Shown: piece by piece, positions 33,253 to 43,662 of the stretch | How positions within the stretch are numbered: the first letter of the stretch is position 1 | Layout of the letters: each line of letters starts with the position of its first letter | Assembly (NCBI RefSeq): GCF_000219625.1 | Contig: NC_018209.1 | Span: 186,001-250,000 of the forward strand | Direction: 5' to 3' | Source of the DNA: Zymoseptoria tritici IPO323 | Lineage: Eukaryota > Ascomycota > Dothideomycetes > Mycosphaerellales > Mycosphaerellaceae | DNA length: 64,000 nucleotides | Position numbers and translations under genes: made by a program | Notes under the pieces: generated by a model | Database searches by the model: none | Told to the model about the DNA's origin: nothing | Seen by the model: the letters and a program-made list of their open reading frames with translations, nothing else

Positions 33253-33956
33253 TTTTGGAGACGCGATCCGAGATCCCCAAGTCACCATTGTGGAGTCGAA
33301 GTCTCGATGCTGGAGCGGTGCGAAAGTACAAGCGGCACGATTATTCGAGAGACCAAATTCCCCTCCGGACGCAAGGCTGGGCGAATCGTGCATGTCGGTG
33401 ATTTTTGCTTGAGTTGTACTTTGCTTCTGGTAACTTGAGGTCGGTCAAGAGTTGGCGGAGATGGGATGGGTGAGAAATGGGAAGGATCCACTTACATAAG
33501 ATAGTGACGTGAATGAACACAATGGAAACTCATCTCGTTCCACCTGCGCGATCTTCCTGCTCAAGTACAAGGCCTGGGCCTGTCTGGGCTCCGCTTGATT
33601 GTACGGGTAGAAGATGGGCATCAGTCAGTATGCGCTATCAACGTTGTCCTGCTGGTCCAGGGTGAATCGTGATACGAGTATAAGCACGGAGGCGTCCAAG
33701 GAGATGGTTACTCGGTGATGCAGAAGCTTCGGAGAGCTCAATCGCACCATTGACCAGCCGATGCACAGCACGCAATCTTACAAACGAGATATGAGGACGA
33801 CAACCGAATTTCGCATTCAGTCCAAAAGCATGCTACTCTCACAACGCACTCGTTCCAAATCCCGCAAACTCCTCATCAGCCAACACATATTGCACGGCGA
33901 ACCTGCTCCCGTTGTCCAGCCACACTCATGCGTGTCCAGCATGCCCACACAGCCGT
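33253..33956. other. Convergent spacer
   Basis: Between the secreted-protein gene and the 3' end of the flavoprotein gene. No coding signature is seen. An out-of-frame open stretch at 33222-33412 has 'NLIDGCCAPNFGDAIRDP' but is not reached by any splice I can justify. Confidence 0.4.
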
Positions 33957-35494
33957 CTAGGTATACCATGTGGGCTCCGGAATTTCCCCCAACAGCTGCC
34001 AGCGTCCGACCTCGCGCTTCTTGTACGCCACGGGGTCGTGCAAGCTGTGCGTGCGAATGTCGCGCCAGTAGCGGTCGAAGCCGTACTTCTTCCCGGTGGC
34101 GCGGGCTCCCAGCATCTCGAAGATGCCCGAAGTCACGGTCAAGCCGGTGTCGGTGGTGACGACTTTGGCGTGCGCCACGAAGGCGGCGACTTCACCACGG
34201 CGCTGGGCGGTGATACTGGCGCGGTTGTTGGGCGCAGAGCCGTTGGTGTGACCGTTGGTTTGCTTTTCTGCGCCGAGGTTCTGGAAAGTGGCGGGCGTGG
34301 AAAGCGTGTATGGTGGATTGGTCTTGCTGATGTCTTGTGGGTATGGCTGGACGTAGTTGGCGTTGACGTTGTCTTTCAACAGACGCTCGTCGCCGACAAC
34401 GGAGCCGTACTGACCGCCCTCACGGTAGAGGTTTGCGATCTCGGCACCAGCACGGTCGGTCAAGGCATCCGCTGCGGCGAGGTGAGCGCGGAACTCGCCG
34501 TATCGCTGGAGGATGTAGAACTCGTCAATGGCCTTGTCCTTGTTGTCACCGCCGAAAGGCCAGGCACGAGTGGACTTGAGAGTGTACTCCGAAGCAGCGG
34601 CCAAAGCACCCTGAGCAATTCCGAGGTAGAAGTTGCTGAAGACGAGCTGAATGGTCGGTAGCAGCAGGCTGGCGAAGGGAATTCCGAGAACGGACGGGAT
34701 GGGCCTCTTCGTCTCCGGGTCCCAGCCGAGAGCATCGCCCCAAGGAGCGCGAACGTTGGTGATCTTGACGCTGCCGGACTCTGTCAGGCGGAGACCGACA
34801 CTGTCCCAGTTGTGAGCGAATTGAATGCCGGCCTGATCGGTCTTGACGAGGGTGAAGATGTGGTCTTCAGTACCCTCCAAAACACCTTCGAGAACGGTGA
34901 GATCCGAGACCACTGTGAACAACGTAGTCAGCATTGGATCATTCAATCGTTGAACGGATGTTGATACATACCTCCTCCAGTATTGAAGTTCTTGGCTCCG
35001 TTGAACACGATCTCGTCGCCTTCGGAGGTTATGTTCAGGTCGCTGTCGCGAGGGTTGACGGCTCCACCCACGAAGTAGTTGTTGCTGATGATGGCCTGCT
35101 GTACGCTGTCCTGCTGTTCGTCCGTACCGACGGCGTTGGCAGTGGTGGACCACAGCAAGTGATATCCGAGCAGCATGCCCAGAGATCCGTCAGTCTTTGC
35201 GACCTCGCGGATCACTCTGTAGCCGACCTCCCAGCTCTGCTCGCCGCCACCATACTTCTTGGGTCCCAGGACCTTCAGCAGACCGGAGGACTTGAGGAGT
35301 GACACCTCGGCTTGTGGTGACTTGTTCTCGATGTCTCGTTGAGCGGCATCCCGGCCGAGTATCTCAGCGACGTCCTTGGCTCGTTGGATCCATCCGGCTT
35401 GAGTGGTCGGAAGTCCGGCCTCCTCGAATGCCTTGTGCTCAGCAGAGTACACTGCTGGATCTGTGTATTGACGACCCTTGACTTGATTCGACAT
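33957..35494 (-). CDS. Acyl-CoA dehydrogenase-fold flavin monooxygenase (DszC/SfnB-like)
   Basis: 492 aa from two exons (35494-34972 and 34912-33957; 59-nt intron with GTATGT donor). The start MSNQVKGRQYTDP begins directly at the ATG. The fold is that of acyl-CoA dehydrogenases, but the strings 'DGSLGMLLGYHLLW', 'NYFVGGAVNPRDSDL', 'FNGAKNFNTGG', 'WDSVGLRLTESGSV' and the C-terminal 'RYWRDIRTHSLHDPVAYKKREVG' match the DszC/SoxC/SfnB group. These are reduced-flavin-dependent monooxygenases involved in desulfurising organosulfur compounds in bacteria. The Glu base of true dehydrogenases is not expected in this group. The substrate in fungi is unknown; a role in organic sulfur scavenging is an inference. 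A (TAACCC)2TAAC tract lies about 490 bp upstream of the start. Confidence 0.82.
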
Positions 35495-36249
35495 GATGTT
35501 TGATGATGTTCTTTCTTCTTCAGATGAGGGAAAGCAGGAAGATGTCAGAAAATACCAACCCGTGCAACTCACGCTTATATTCTGCAGCTGGCCATGTGCA
35601 GCCAATCTTAAGCTTTATGATGCCTTCTCACGGCATTCATTAGCTCTCCCAGATTCCAGTCTCACTCCCTGGGTGATCGCCAATGGTAGTCCCGCGTGCG
35701 TATGGCGTGCTCGAGCTTGTCCATAGCGAACTGCGAAGGGTCCTGACGGGTACCGGGACAAGCACCACGTTGCAACGCACTACCCTGGTGATGTTCCCCG
35801 CGATGCGCTCAAATGCGCTCGGTAGACATCATGTGATGAAGATTGCGTGCGAGCGAGGGATCGTTCGTGCTTGGTCGGTGTGGCAAGGTGGGTTGATGGA
35901 GGTGCACTTTGAGTTGTGTCGCGTTTTATTCCCGATCCTTCTGGGGAAGCGACCTCGGCGGGGTCAGCAGTACAACTAGCATAACCCTAACCCTAACGCT
36001 TCTCGAATATGTTGCTGATGAGGCCATTCAAGCGGGATCATTGAGATGTGGAATTCTCTGTAGCGTTGACTGCACCAGTGAAGCTGGGAAGGGTATTGGG
36101 CTTGATCTCCAAGGTGCAGAAGGAACAGGGACAAGTTTCGACCAACGCACTGTCTTCACCAGTTCTTCGTTCCCTGTAGCAGCCAGCGGCATCCTGGTGC
36201 AGCCTCTTCGTCTCTGCATGGCAAAGTGCTGAGCACAAATGATTTGGTA
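35495..36249. other. Intergenic, flavoprotein promoter and 2EXR 3' side
   Basis: Holds the promoter of the flavin monooxygenase gene and the 3' UTR of the 2EXR gene. Apart from the telomere-like tract at 35982-35997, no feature is seen. Confidence 0.5.
35982..35997 (-). repeat. Interstitial telomere-like tract (TTAGGG-type)
   Basis: TAACCCTAACCCTAAC: two full CCCTAA units plus flanks, i.e. TTAGGG repeats on the minus strand. Too short for a telomere; it resembles a telobox/TTAGGG-factor binding site in the upstream region of the flavoprotein gene. Confidence 0.8.
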
Positions 36250-37065
36250 TCAAGACTTCCCAGCCTCGATCAAATGAATCATCTGCACCTCTAAGTTGAA
36301 ATCGCTCGTGGCAGACGTTGGAGCATCAAGCCCATCAACAAGGTCTCTCATCCGTTGGAGCATCTCAGGATCGCCCGAGTACTCCCATCGACGCTCACCG
36401 CTGTTCCACGAGTATCGAGCACGTGGAGCCTCCGCAAGCTCTAGGGACTGCAATGCGCTGCCATCTTCGACCTCCTCAAGCGTGAATGTGCTGTTGGAAG
36501 GAAGCTCGACGATACATATTGTGCTCACAGGACCAACGTATTCGAAAAACTCTTCTAGCAGATCCCCTCTGAACGCCTCAAAGCCGGCTACGGTGATCGC
36601 AAGCCGTTTAAGGATTGGGAAAGAAGTGCCCACGTAGCGACCTTCCATCTCCGGATCCTCATGCAGCAAGGTCTGATGTTCACTGACGAAGGCGTCGATG
36701 TGGGTTGCCGGCAGAAACATGATATCGGTCTTAGGATCGAAGCGACGGAAATATCCTGCCCCGGCACTGCCTTGCCGGGTGACCAGCTTGTGCATCCGAA
36801 TATACTTGCTTGCAACGTCGCGAGCCTCGCGGTTCACATGGAACAGAGGTAGCATTATGTGCAGCTCCTTCAGCAGGCCGGGGTCGAATCGCAGATCCAA
36901 GTCTTCTCCATTTGGGTCGAGTTGCAAGCCTAGGTCTTCCAAGACCCAGCACCCCTTCCTGAATGGGTAGAGCGCTCTGCCGAGAGGTGTGGGTAAAGCC
37001 ATCTGGAAGATCATCAAGCGCAGCTCCGTGATGAGCTGTGGGAAGAGTGTGAACTTGGTCGCCAT
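36250..37065 (-). CDS. 2EXR-domain protein
   Basis: 271 aa, single exon, start ATG at 37065. The N-terminus 'FTLFPQLITELRLMIFQMALP' is the 2EXR signature (F-x-x-FP-x-LP-x-ELR-x-x-I-W-like), an F-box-related motif greatly expanded in ascomycetes. 'LPLFHVNREARDVASKYI' is the usual second block (hVNRESR). 'FRRFDPKTDIMFLPA' is the third. These proteins are common and mostly uncharacterised; some may act as ubiquitin-ligase adaptors. No membrane segment is seen. Confidence 0.82.
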   Translation of the reverse strand: MATKFTLFPQLITELRLMIFQMALPTPLGRALYPFRKGCWVLEDLGLQLDPNGEDLDLRFDPGLLKELHIMLPLFHVNREARDVASKYIRMHKLVTRQGSAGAGYFRRFDPKTDIMFLPATHIDAFVSEHQTLLHEDPEMEGRYVGTSFPILKRLAITVAGFEAFRGDLLEEFFEYVGPVSTICIVELPSNSTFTLEEVEDGSALQSLELAEAPRARYSWNSGERRWEYSGDPEMLQRMRDLVDGLDAPTSATSDFNLEVQMIHLIEAGKS

Positions 37066-37580
37066 GTCGTGTTTGCGCGAATACTCGTTCGCGGATCGTG
37101 GTGAAAATCGATCGACGCAATGGTGCCACCTTCCGCTTCGCGGCCGCCGATACTTGATTTTGCCTTTGCGAGAATGCGGAAAATGTTCGTCGGGAGTTGT
37201 GTCGAGCCGTCATTGGTGAGATGCTGCATGGAGCTTCGACATGCTGATGGTTATGCTTATTTTCTGGCAGAATTCAGCATCGGTGCCAAAGTCATGAGTC
37301 ACAAGTGCAGACCGCATGCCTTCTTCATTTTCTGGTCGTTGTAAGGTTAAGCGTGGTTTGAAGTCGTGGACGAGTTAGGCATGAACGGATACACATTGCT
37401 GCGCTAGTGTTAGCGTCATCGAACTCACGAGTCTAAGCGGTCAGATAGCTGAATATCAAGTCGAAACCAAAAGGCATGAAAGAGCAAGAACTTCTCTCGC
37501 TGACGAGGTGGTAGGAGGTAGAGATGCCGTTAGCCTTGTGCTGCATCTCCTCCGGCTTAGCTGGATCTGGGCCGTTCTTC
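37066..37580. other. Intergenic, 2EXR promoter / RRG7 3' side
   Basis: Holds the promoter of the 2EXR gene and the 3' UTR of rrg7. No other feature is recognised. Confidence 0.45.
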
Positions 37581-38699
37581 TTAAATCGAAGTCTGGCTAA
37601 CATTCTCTGAATCATTCCATCGTTTGCCCATCCACTGCAGGGACACTGCACTTTCCACACCACTATCACTTGAATCTGAGCTTGATGGAGACGACCCTCG
37701 TCTGTATTCGTTCGTCACCGACATGCCGGTAAGGCGAGCTTCCTGGGCAGCATGGTTCCACATGAACTGCCGCATCGCACCATTCTCCGTGATCTGGGCA
37801 AATCCCATCGGCAAACGGCTGCGTTGAAGAGCATTTCTGACGCCGAGCGTGGCTGGGTCTCGCGTGATCAGCAGAGCCATCACATCAGCGCCTCTCCAGC
37901 CTGCTGGAGCGCCGACGTATGCGCCTTCCAGCTCGCGAACCATCGCCGGTCTGGGTTTGGAAGCCTTGCACTGGACCAGAACTCTCAGCTCTTGCGGATC
38001 TGACGGTAATTGCCATTGGCCTAGGAGGTCGATACCCAAATCGTTGGACCGTCCCGTCCTTCGAAGAGTGAAGTTGTATGTCCTGAGAAATTCTATTACT
38101 GTGTACTCGTAGTGTGTCCCTCTGTAGACTGTGGTACCGGTTTTGGAATCGATGTTGCGACTGTGCTCGAGGAAGGAGGCCAGATCGTGGTGGTTTGTAG
38201 TAGGTGCGAGAAGAGATATTCGAGGTGCGCTCAGGTGGTCGTGATCATGTTGCATCGCTCCTTGAATCGGAGATGTCCCAAGCCTCTTTCTCGTTCGCCT
38301 GACCTTCGTGGTGTCTCCCGAAGCAACATCTTGGCCCTTGACAGCTACGACTTTCTCTTTCCTGAGCTTTAACGAGCTGACGGAGTCATGCACAGCGCTT
38401 TTCTCCGCTAGATCTGTCCTGCTGCGTACCGGCAGCCGTACTTGGGCCTTTATTGGAGAGCCATCGTCTTGTTCGGGAAGTGACCGTGCGGTACATTTTC
38501 GACTTGTGGCAGGCTCAGGAGCCGACTCAATGGCATTCTTCCGGGGACGGCCTCGCGGTCGAGGAGGCGGTCGCACTTCGTCAGACGTGCATTTCTTTGG
38601 TCGCCCTCGAGGTCTCGGGGGTGCTGCGATGGCTGTGGAGATGAGCCGCCGGCTGGTCGTTCTCAGGGAGTGCCGCAGGACGACATGGCTACAGAGCAT
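37581..38699 (-). CDS. rrg7: Required for respiratory growth protein 7 (Rrg7-like, mitochondrial), with AT-hooks
   Basis: 372 aa, single exon. The Arg/Ser-rich, acid-free N-terminus 'HSLRTTSRRLISTAIA' looks like a mitochondrial presequence. It is followed by two AT-hook-like motifs 'PPRPRGRPKK' and 'PPRPRGRPRKN' (about residues 27-54) and a basic linker. The conserved part (about 190-300) reads 'TTVYRGTHYEYTVIEFL', 'GRSNDLGIDLLGQW', 'LRVLVQCKA', i.e. E, D and Q-x-K arranged as in the PD-(D/E)xK nuclease-like fold of the DUF2034/Rrg7 family. Yeast Rrg7 is mitochondrial and needed for respiratory growth; its enzymatic activity is not established to my knowledge. A role on mitochondrial DNA is inferred from fold and AT-hooks. 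Confidence 0.85.
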   Translation of the reverse strand: MLCSHVVLRHSLRTTSRRLISTAIAAPPRPRGRPKKCTSDEVRPPPRPRGRPRKNAIESAPEPATSRKCTARSLPEQDDGSPIKAQVRLPVRSRTDLAEKSAVHDSVSSLKLRKEKVVAVKGQDVASGDTTKVRRTRKRLGTSPIQGAMQHDHDHLSAPRISLLAPTTNHHDLASFLEHSRNIDSKTGTTVYRGTHYEYTVIEFLRTYNFTLRRTGRSNDLGIDLLGQWQLPSDPQELRVLVQCKASKPRPAMVRELEGAYVGAPAGWRGADVMALLITRDPATLGVRNALQRSRLPMGFAQITENGAMRQFMWNHAAQEARLTGMSVTNEYRRGSSPSSSDSSDSGVESAVSLQWMGKRWNDSENVSQTSI

Positions 38700-38940
38700 G
38701 AGCTGGATCTCCAGGCGCTCATACTATGGAGGAACACCGCAAAAAATATGGATGCACAAGATGTGAGGGTACACGTGCAAAACGGTTCAACGCGAGAATG
38801 GCGCGTGCTTGGAAGTGAGACAAGCCCGGCCCGATTGAATCATTAGGTAAGCAACATTGGAATGGATATTATCGATGTCAAGGAGAGTTCGATCTTCATG
38901 ATCACAGTGTAAATTCTCTTGTACAACTTCGCAAGCCATG

Positions 38941-40329
38941 CTATGAATCGTCCATGGGCTCTTGCTTGATCTCGTCAGCAAACATAGGCTCGGCTTTGAT
39001 CTTCTTCCCGTCGTCTTCACTGCCCGTCGAGCTGACCACGCTTCCTCGCTTGCTCAACGGCGATACTTCGATCGTGTCGTGCAGTAGAGTCTCTGTAGCC
39101 GAAAGGCGGCTCTTCTCGTTCCCAGCAAAGTTCTTCCTCGGCCGCCGTGTGCTTGTACTTCCACCAGCGCTGCTAACGCTGCTACCACGCCTCGTACGCT
39201 CCTCGGTGCGACGTGGGTGACGAGCGTCAGGATCGGGGGTGGGCGTCCGAGATTGTGAGGAGTTCCGCGAATGGGAGCCGTCACGGAGCAAACTTTCCTT
39301 TCGACGACGTTCTTTGATCCTTTCGGATGAGGGCTTGTCCTTGAGTGCCAGCTTTTCCAGATCCTTTTGACGGCGAGATTTGCGACTGGTAAAGATCGAG
39401 AAACGAACATTGTTCCATCCTCGCCAGCCAGTCCACCATATCCACCCACCGTCTCTCTTTGCCACCTCGCGCTTCCGGGCTCTGACGACTGTGCGAAGCT
39501 GCGAGCGCCGCGCATTCTCCCGCTCCCAGTACTCCATGCGGAACGTATCCCATCCCTCGCGAAAGTCTGGCGAGAAGGGCTTTGGCAAAAGTAGTACTCG
39601 TAGCACATCTCCACCAGGCGCAATGTCTTCCTCCAATAAGCCATGTCTGGCAGCATGCATGTTCCAATTCTCAACTTTGCCTCCGCCGAGCTCAATATCC
39701 TTGGGCATGATTTGATAGTTCACGCGATCTTCGCGAAACCATCCCAGCTGGTCCAGCATGGCGACCCAGCCTGCAAGCTCAGAGAGGAAAGATCCTTTGA
39801 CCACCACAACTTTCAGATTGAAACCTCGCAAGCCTCGATTCGTGGTAGAGACAAACTTTCGTGGCCAACGCACACCACGTTCATACATGCCTGTGCCCCA
39901 GAACAGTGTCAAAGTGACGATGCCGGAGGCCCAACCGAGCTTCTCGCCCGACTCCACAACCCAGTAAACGCTGCCTCCCACTCCACTTCCATCTTCACGA
40001 GGCCGAAAGAACAGTAGATACGTGAAGCCTAGCACCCAAAGAACCAGAGTGACCAGGAGGAGGAGATGGAGTCGGAGGCGTGCACGTAAAGACACATATT
40101 GGAGTCGGAGAGAGGATTCCAGGATCAGCAGGTTGAGGTATATTTGAGGCGGGCTGGATGGGAGGGCATCTCTGGGATCGCTGGAATGGCCTTGATGTAG
40201 CGGAGGAAGTGGTGCGGTGATAGAATGTGCTTGCGATGGACCCGTAGCTCTGGCGTTGGCCGCAAGCTGCTCGGCTGAGACGTCAGGCGGTGGAGCGCCC
40301 TTGACGATACGGTCGATGGGATCGCTCAT
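38941..40329 (-). CDS. spo7: Spo7-like regulatory subunit of the Nem1-Spo7 phosphatase
   Basis: 462 aa, single exon, start ATG at 40329. The conserved core 'QIYLNLLILESSLRLQYVSLRAR' precedes the first transmembrane helix (about 88-108). It is followed by 'FFRPREDGSGVGGSVYWVVE', a second helix (about 131-146) and 'RGVRWPRKFVSTTNRGLRGFN'. These are the Spo7 signatures. Spo7 anchors and activates Nem1 at the ER/nuclear envelope, so that lipin (Pah1) is dephosphorylated and makes diacylglycerol. The C-terminal 180 residues are Arg/Ser-rich and probably disordered, longer than in yeast Spo7. It is divergent from the lipase gene at 40981, another lipid enzyme. Confidence 0.9.
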   Translation of the reverse strand: MSDPIDRIVKGAPPPDVSAEQLAANARATGPSQAHSITAPLPPLHQGHSSDPRDALPSSPPQIYLNLLILESSLRLQYVSLRARLRLHLLLLVTLVLWVLGFTYLLFFRPREDGSGVGGSVYWVVESGEKLGWASGIVTLTLFWGTGMYERGVRWPRKFVSTTNRGLRGFNLKVVVVKGSFLSELAGWVAMLDQLGWFREDRVNYQIMPKDIELGGGKVENWNMHAARHGLLEEDIAPGGDVLRVLLLPKPFSPDFREGWDTFRMEYWERENARRSQLRTVVRARKREVAKRDGGWIWWTGWRGWNNVRFSIFTSRKSRRQKDLEKLALKDKPSSERIKERRRKESLLRDGSHSRNSSQSRTPTPDPDARHPRRTEERTRRGSSVSSAGGSTSTRRPRKNFAGNEKSRLSATETLLHDTIEVSPLSKRGSVVSSTGSEDDGKKIKAEPMFADEIKQEPMDDS

Positions 40330-40980
40330 GGTCCTTGCGGTTCAAAGTCGTGCTCGGCAGTGCGTCTTGCCAATTTCCCATCCGTTATCGAAGGAAAAAG
40401 CGGCAGACCGAATGACGAGCAGGATCCGAGAGAATCGAGGTCAATTCACCGCATGACGCTCATTTCGATGATCTGTTGTCCAAAGGTAGCAGACTGCGAC
40501 AGTCGGCAATTCACTCCGGTCTGTGAAATGAACGACGTGGAGGTTGCACGAGAGATGTTCCTTGGTCGGTCGGTGATGTGAATGTCCGTGGTCCGGTCTT
40601 TGCTCTGAGATATCTCCGGCGTCGCCCGATGACATCGCCGTCAACACGCTCGCCTTCTCCCCCGCGACGACGCTCGGTGAATTTGTTACAAGACTCGCTC
40701 TCTCTCTTTCCCTTTCGCACGCGTTCCACAGTCGCTGTGATTGCAACTGCACTTCTACTTGACCGATTCTTGCACTCACACTGGACAACAAAGCCGGTTT
40801 CCTGTACGATAACGTATTTCTGGACCAAACGTGGCGTCTGTCTTCTGCCAGGCAGAAGCAACCCGACTTGCGACTCTTGCCTTGTTCCGTCTGGGTCAAA
40901 CTCGCTGGTATAGATTCTCTGGCTCGCCAAAGATATCTCACCGCCGGCGACCACCATCACAGATCACGCCGTACTCGACA
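40330..40980. promoter_or_regulatory. Divergent promoter, SPO7 / ABHD5-like lipase
   Basis: 651-bp spacer between two divergent lipid-metabolism genes. The lipase reading frame is open upstream to 40831 without an ATG, so the leader is simply stop-free. No specific sites are recognised. Confidence 0.45.
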
Positions 40981-42519
40981 ATGGCCTCGACCTCAGCCTC
41001 GAATTCGGATGACCTCAACGAGCGACCGCAAGCATCGCAAGCCCCCACGGGAGGCAAGCCGATGCTCGCCCGACAGCGGGCCAAAGAGGAGGCAGAGGCG
41101 AACGGCAGACAGGCACCCAAAGGCGGATGGTTCCCTCTCGGCTACAAAGATGGTTTCTCACAATGGTGGGCCTCTCTCACTCCTGCTGTCACGGAGCATC
41201 GTGTTATGAGTTTCATCCCGTACCTTCAGCAGCCACCCACCCACATGCAGACTGGTAGCACGCCGACGAGTCCCAGTGCAAGCATGGTCCAAGTCGACAA
41301 AAGTCAGGAAGCTGTGCAAAGGACGAGCAGTGTCAACGATCCGTACGGACCTCGCCAGTGGAAAAGTCAAATGGTACAGTTGGCAGGCAAGAATCGATAC
41401 TTGAATGAGTTCAGCGTCGAGCGGACAGGCGAGCAGACGGACAACAACCTCGTCATGCTACATGGCTATGGTGCTGGTCTTGGCTTCTTCTACAAGAACT
41501 TTGAGCCATTGTCGCGACTACCGCACTGGAAACTTTACGCTCTGGATATGCTGGGAATGGGACGAAGTAGTCGACCGACGTTCAAGATCAGCGCGAAAGA
41601 TCGAGAGGCGAAGACTCGAGAGGCCGAAGGTTGGTTCGTTGATGCTTTAGAAGAGTGGCGAGTCAAGAAGGGCATCGACAAATTTACATTGCTCGGGCAC
41701 TCGCTGGGAGGATATATGGCAGTGTGTTATGCCCTCAAGTACCCTGGACATCTCAACAAGCTCATTCTCGCATCGCCTGTCGGTATTCCGGAAGATCCCA
41801 ACGCCGTCAGCGAAGCCCTGCCCGAACCCGGTGATAGCACTTTGGCGAACGAATTTACCCAGGATGCGAGTAAGCAGAAGCAGCCCAGAAAGCCACTTCC
41901 AGGTTGGCTAGTGACTCTGTGGGACGCCAACGTCTCGCCCTTCTCTCTTGTGCGCTGGAGTGGACCAATGGGACCTCGCTTGGTATCTGGCTGGACGAGC
42001 AGACGCTTTTCACACCTGCCGGCTGAGGAATGTCAAGCTCTTCACGACTACTCCTATTCCTTGTTCAGACAGCGAGGTAGCGGAGAATATGCCCTTGCGT
42101 ACGTTCTAGCCCCGGGAGCCTTTGCACGTTCACCGTTGATCCGGCGGATCCATGGCGTTGGCCGCCAATTTCTCGAGGCTCATAGCGAACCTTCACCAGA
42201 TGATGCCACTTTGACAGCCGCGGTCGCAAACAAAGCTCGAGAAAACGGCATTCCGGTAGTGTTGATGTATGGAGAGAACGACTGGATGGACGTCGGAGGT
42301 GGACATGACTCCAAGAAGAGGATCGAGGCCGCAAAGAAGAAAGCTTTGGATCAAGCCAGCGATCGCGAGAAGCAACTCGAGAACGGGGATGTCAAGGTTA
42401 CCGTTATCCGAAAAGCAGGACATCATCTGTACCTGGAAGGCTACGAGCAATTCAACGAGGAGATATTGGGCGAGCTAAAGGATGTGGAGAGGCGGCAAAA
42501 GAGGCTGGGTGAATTATAG
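40981..42519 (+). CDS. Alpha/beta-hydrolase, Cld1/ABHD5 family phospholipase
   Basis: 512 aa, single exon, start chosen at the ATG 40981 (GACAATGGCC). The hydrolase core has the oxyanion region 'NLVMLHGYGAGLGFFYKNF', the strand-loop 'LYALDMLGMGRSSRP', the nucleophile elbow 'LLGHSLGGYMA' (Ser), the acid region 'VVLMYGENDWMDVGG' and the His in 'RKAGHHLYLEGYEQFNEE'. Length and motifs match fungal mitochondrial Cld1/Ict1-type enzymes, which remodel cardiolipin or acylate lysophospholipids. The HX4D acyltransferase motif reads H-x4-E here, which favours hydrolase over acyltransferase activity (inference). The N-terminus is polar with no clear presequence. Confidence 0.87.
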   Translation: MASTSASNSDDLNERPQASQAPTGGKPMLARQRAKEEAEANGRQAPKGGWFPLGYKDGFSQWWASLTPAVTEHRVMSFIPYLQQPPTHMQTGSTPTSPSASMVQVDKSQEAVQRTSSVNDPYGPRQWKSQMVQLAGKNRYLNEFSVERTGEQTDNNLVMLHGYGAGLGFFYKNFEPLSRLPHWKLYALDMLGMGRSSRPTFKISAKDREAKTREAEGWFVDALEEWRVKKGIDKFTLLGHSLGGYMAVCYALKYPGHLNKLILASPVGIPEDPNAVSEALPEPGDSTLANEFTQDASKQKQPRKPLPGWLVTLWDANVSPFSLVRWSGPMGPRLVSGWTSRRFSHLPAEECQALHDYSYSLFRQRGSGEYALAYVLAPGAFARSPLIRRIHGVGRQFLEAHSEPSPDDATLTAAVANKARENGIPVVLMYGENDWMDVGGGHDSKKRIEAAKKKALDQASDREKQLENGDVKVTVIRKAGHHLYLEGYEQFNEEILGELKDVERRQKRLGEL

Positions 42520-42838
42520 AGGAAATACAGCGTGGAGGCGAATCCGGGAGGGCGATAGATTTTGGTTTGGCATGCTTGGCCTTTTGAAGCGATGGTAGCG
42601 ATGGCGTTGTCGAAGGTGCTGGCATGATGCTATACAGGGGAGCATCGGAGAGAGTCCTTGAACTGAATGGAAACGCTTATATCCAAATGATACATCTCTT
42701 GCGCGAGATGATCAGTCCCCGGCCGGTCATGCACGTACCGCGGACTTGCACGATTCGGAGAAGCAAGTCTCTTGCAAGGCCTGCATAAAGCTCATATTTC
42801 ACCACCAACGCCGCGCTAATAACACAGACACAACACCC
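42520..42838. other. Convergent spacer
   Basis: 3' ends of the lipase gene (plus) and the Cwc21 gene (minus). Nothing else is recognised. Confidence 0.5.
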
Positions 42839-43402
42839 TCAATCCCTATCCCTTCCAATCTCACCCTTCCCACGTTCCCGCTCCATATCGAGCTTTCGCT
42901 CCTCCTGTTTCCTCCAATGACTTCCCTCCTCATAGTCCTTGCTGATCCCCAACGCCTTGCGCAACTTCTCACTCTCATCAATCTTGGCCCTTGCGAGCTC
43001 GTGTACCTGATGTGACTTCAATCCCTTCGCGCTCGGTCCGTTGCGACTCTGTTCGCCTTCCAGCTTTTTTCGTAGAGCGTCGCATTGGTCATCGACTTCG
43101 TCTTCATCGACTCTGCAGTACTCAGTCAGCTCATGGCCTCAATGATATCATCCGTCAGTACAAGACACCCACCCTTCGTCCTCCAACTTGTCCCGCAGCT
43201 CGAACACTTTCACCTCAATCTCCCTCTTCCGATCGTGCTCGAGGATCTCCTGGTCGGGTTGACGCTGGCGGTATTGTATCGAGTCGATGTCTTTGGGGTA
43301 TGGCTGGGCGTTGTCGCGGGGTTTGAGGTTCGCCGAGTTGCGCTGCACGTAGCCGGATGTACCGGAGCCTCGAGGAGTATTAAGACCGACATTCGACGAC
43401 AT
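42839..43402 (-). CDS. cwc21: Spliceosome protein Cwc21 (SRRM2 N-terminal homologue)
   Basis: Two exons (43402-43173 and 43112-42839; 60-nt intron with GTGGGT donor) give 167 aa. The start [22 protein letters not shown] is the near-invariant Cwc21 N-terminus. The cwf21 domain follows: '[19 protein letters not shown]', '[11 protein letters not shown]', then across the splice '[20 protein letters not shown]'. The C-terminal half is a charged helix (Lys/Glu/Arg). Cwc21 sits in the active spliceosome, where it contacts Prp8 and Snu114 near the 5' exon. It is divergent from cdc123, with a 260-bp shared promoter. Confidence 0.93.
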
Positions 43403-43662
43403 GGTGGAGAGATGATGCGGCGATGGTGTATGTGAGAGCGCAGATGAGGTCTCTGCCCTACAAATTGAAGGGGATTTGATGCCCCGCCATGCGATCGGAT
43501 TTAAGCTGCTAGCTCCCGGCGCATGTGAAAGTCATTCGAGTCATTTGTTCGTGGCGATCATCAACATCAACACATCTCTCTTCGTTGCAAGTACGAGCAT
43601 TTTCTCAATAACCTCAGGCCACAGATAGTCAGAAGCTCAAACAAGCCAACGATACCACGAAT

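Noticed and set aside
33222..33412. Open stretch with NLIDGCCAPNFGDAIRDP as exon 2 of the secreted protein
   Set aside because: The only plausible donor (33155) and acceptor (33221) put translation in another frame; no alternative sites reach it.
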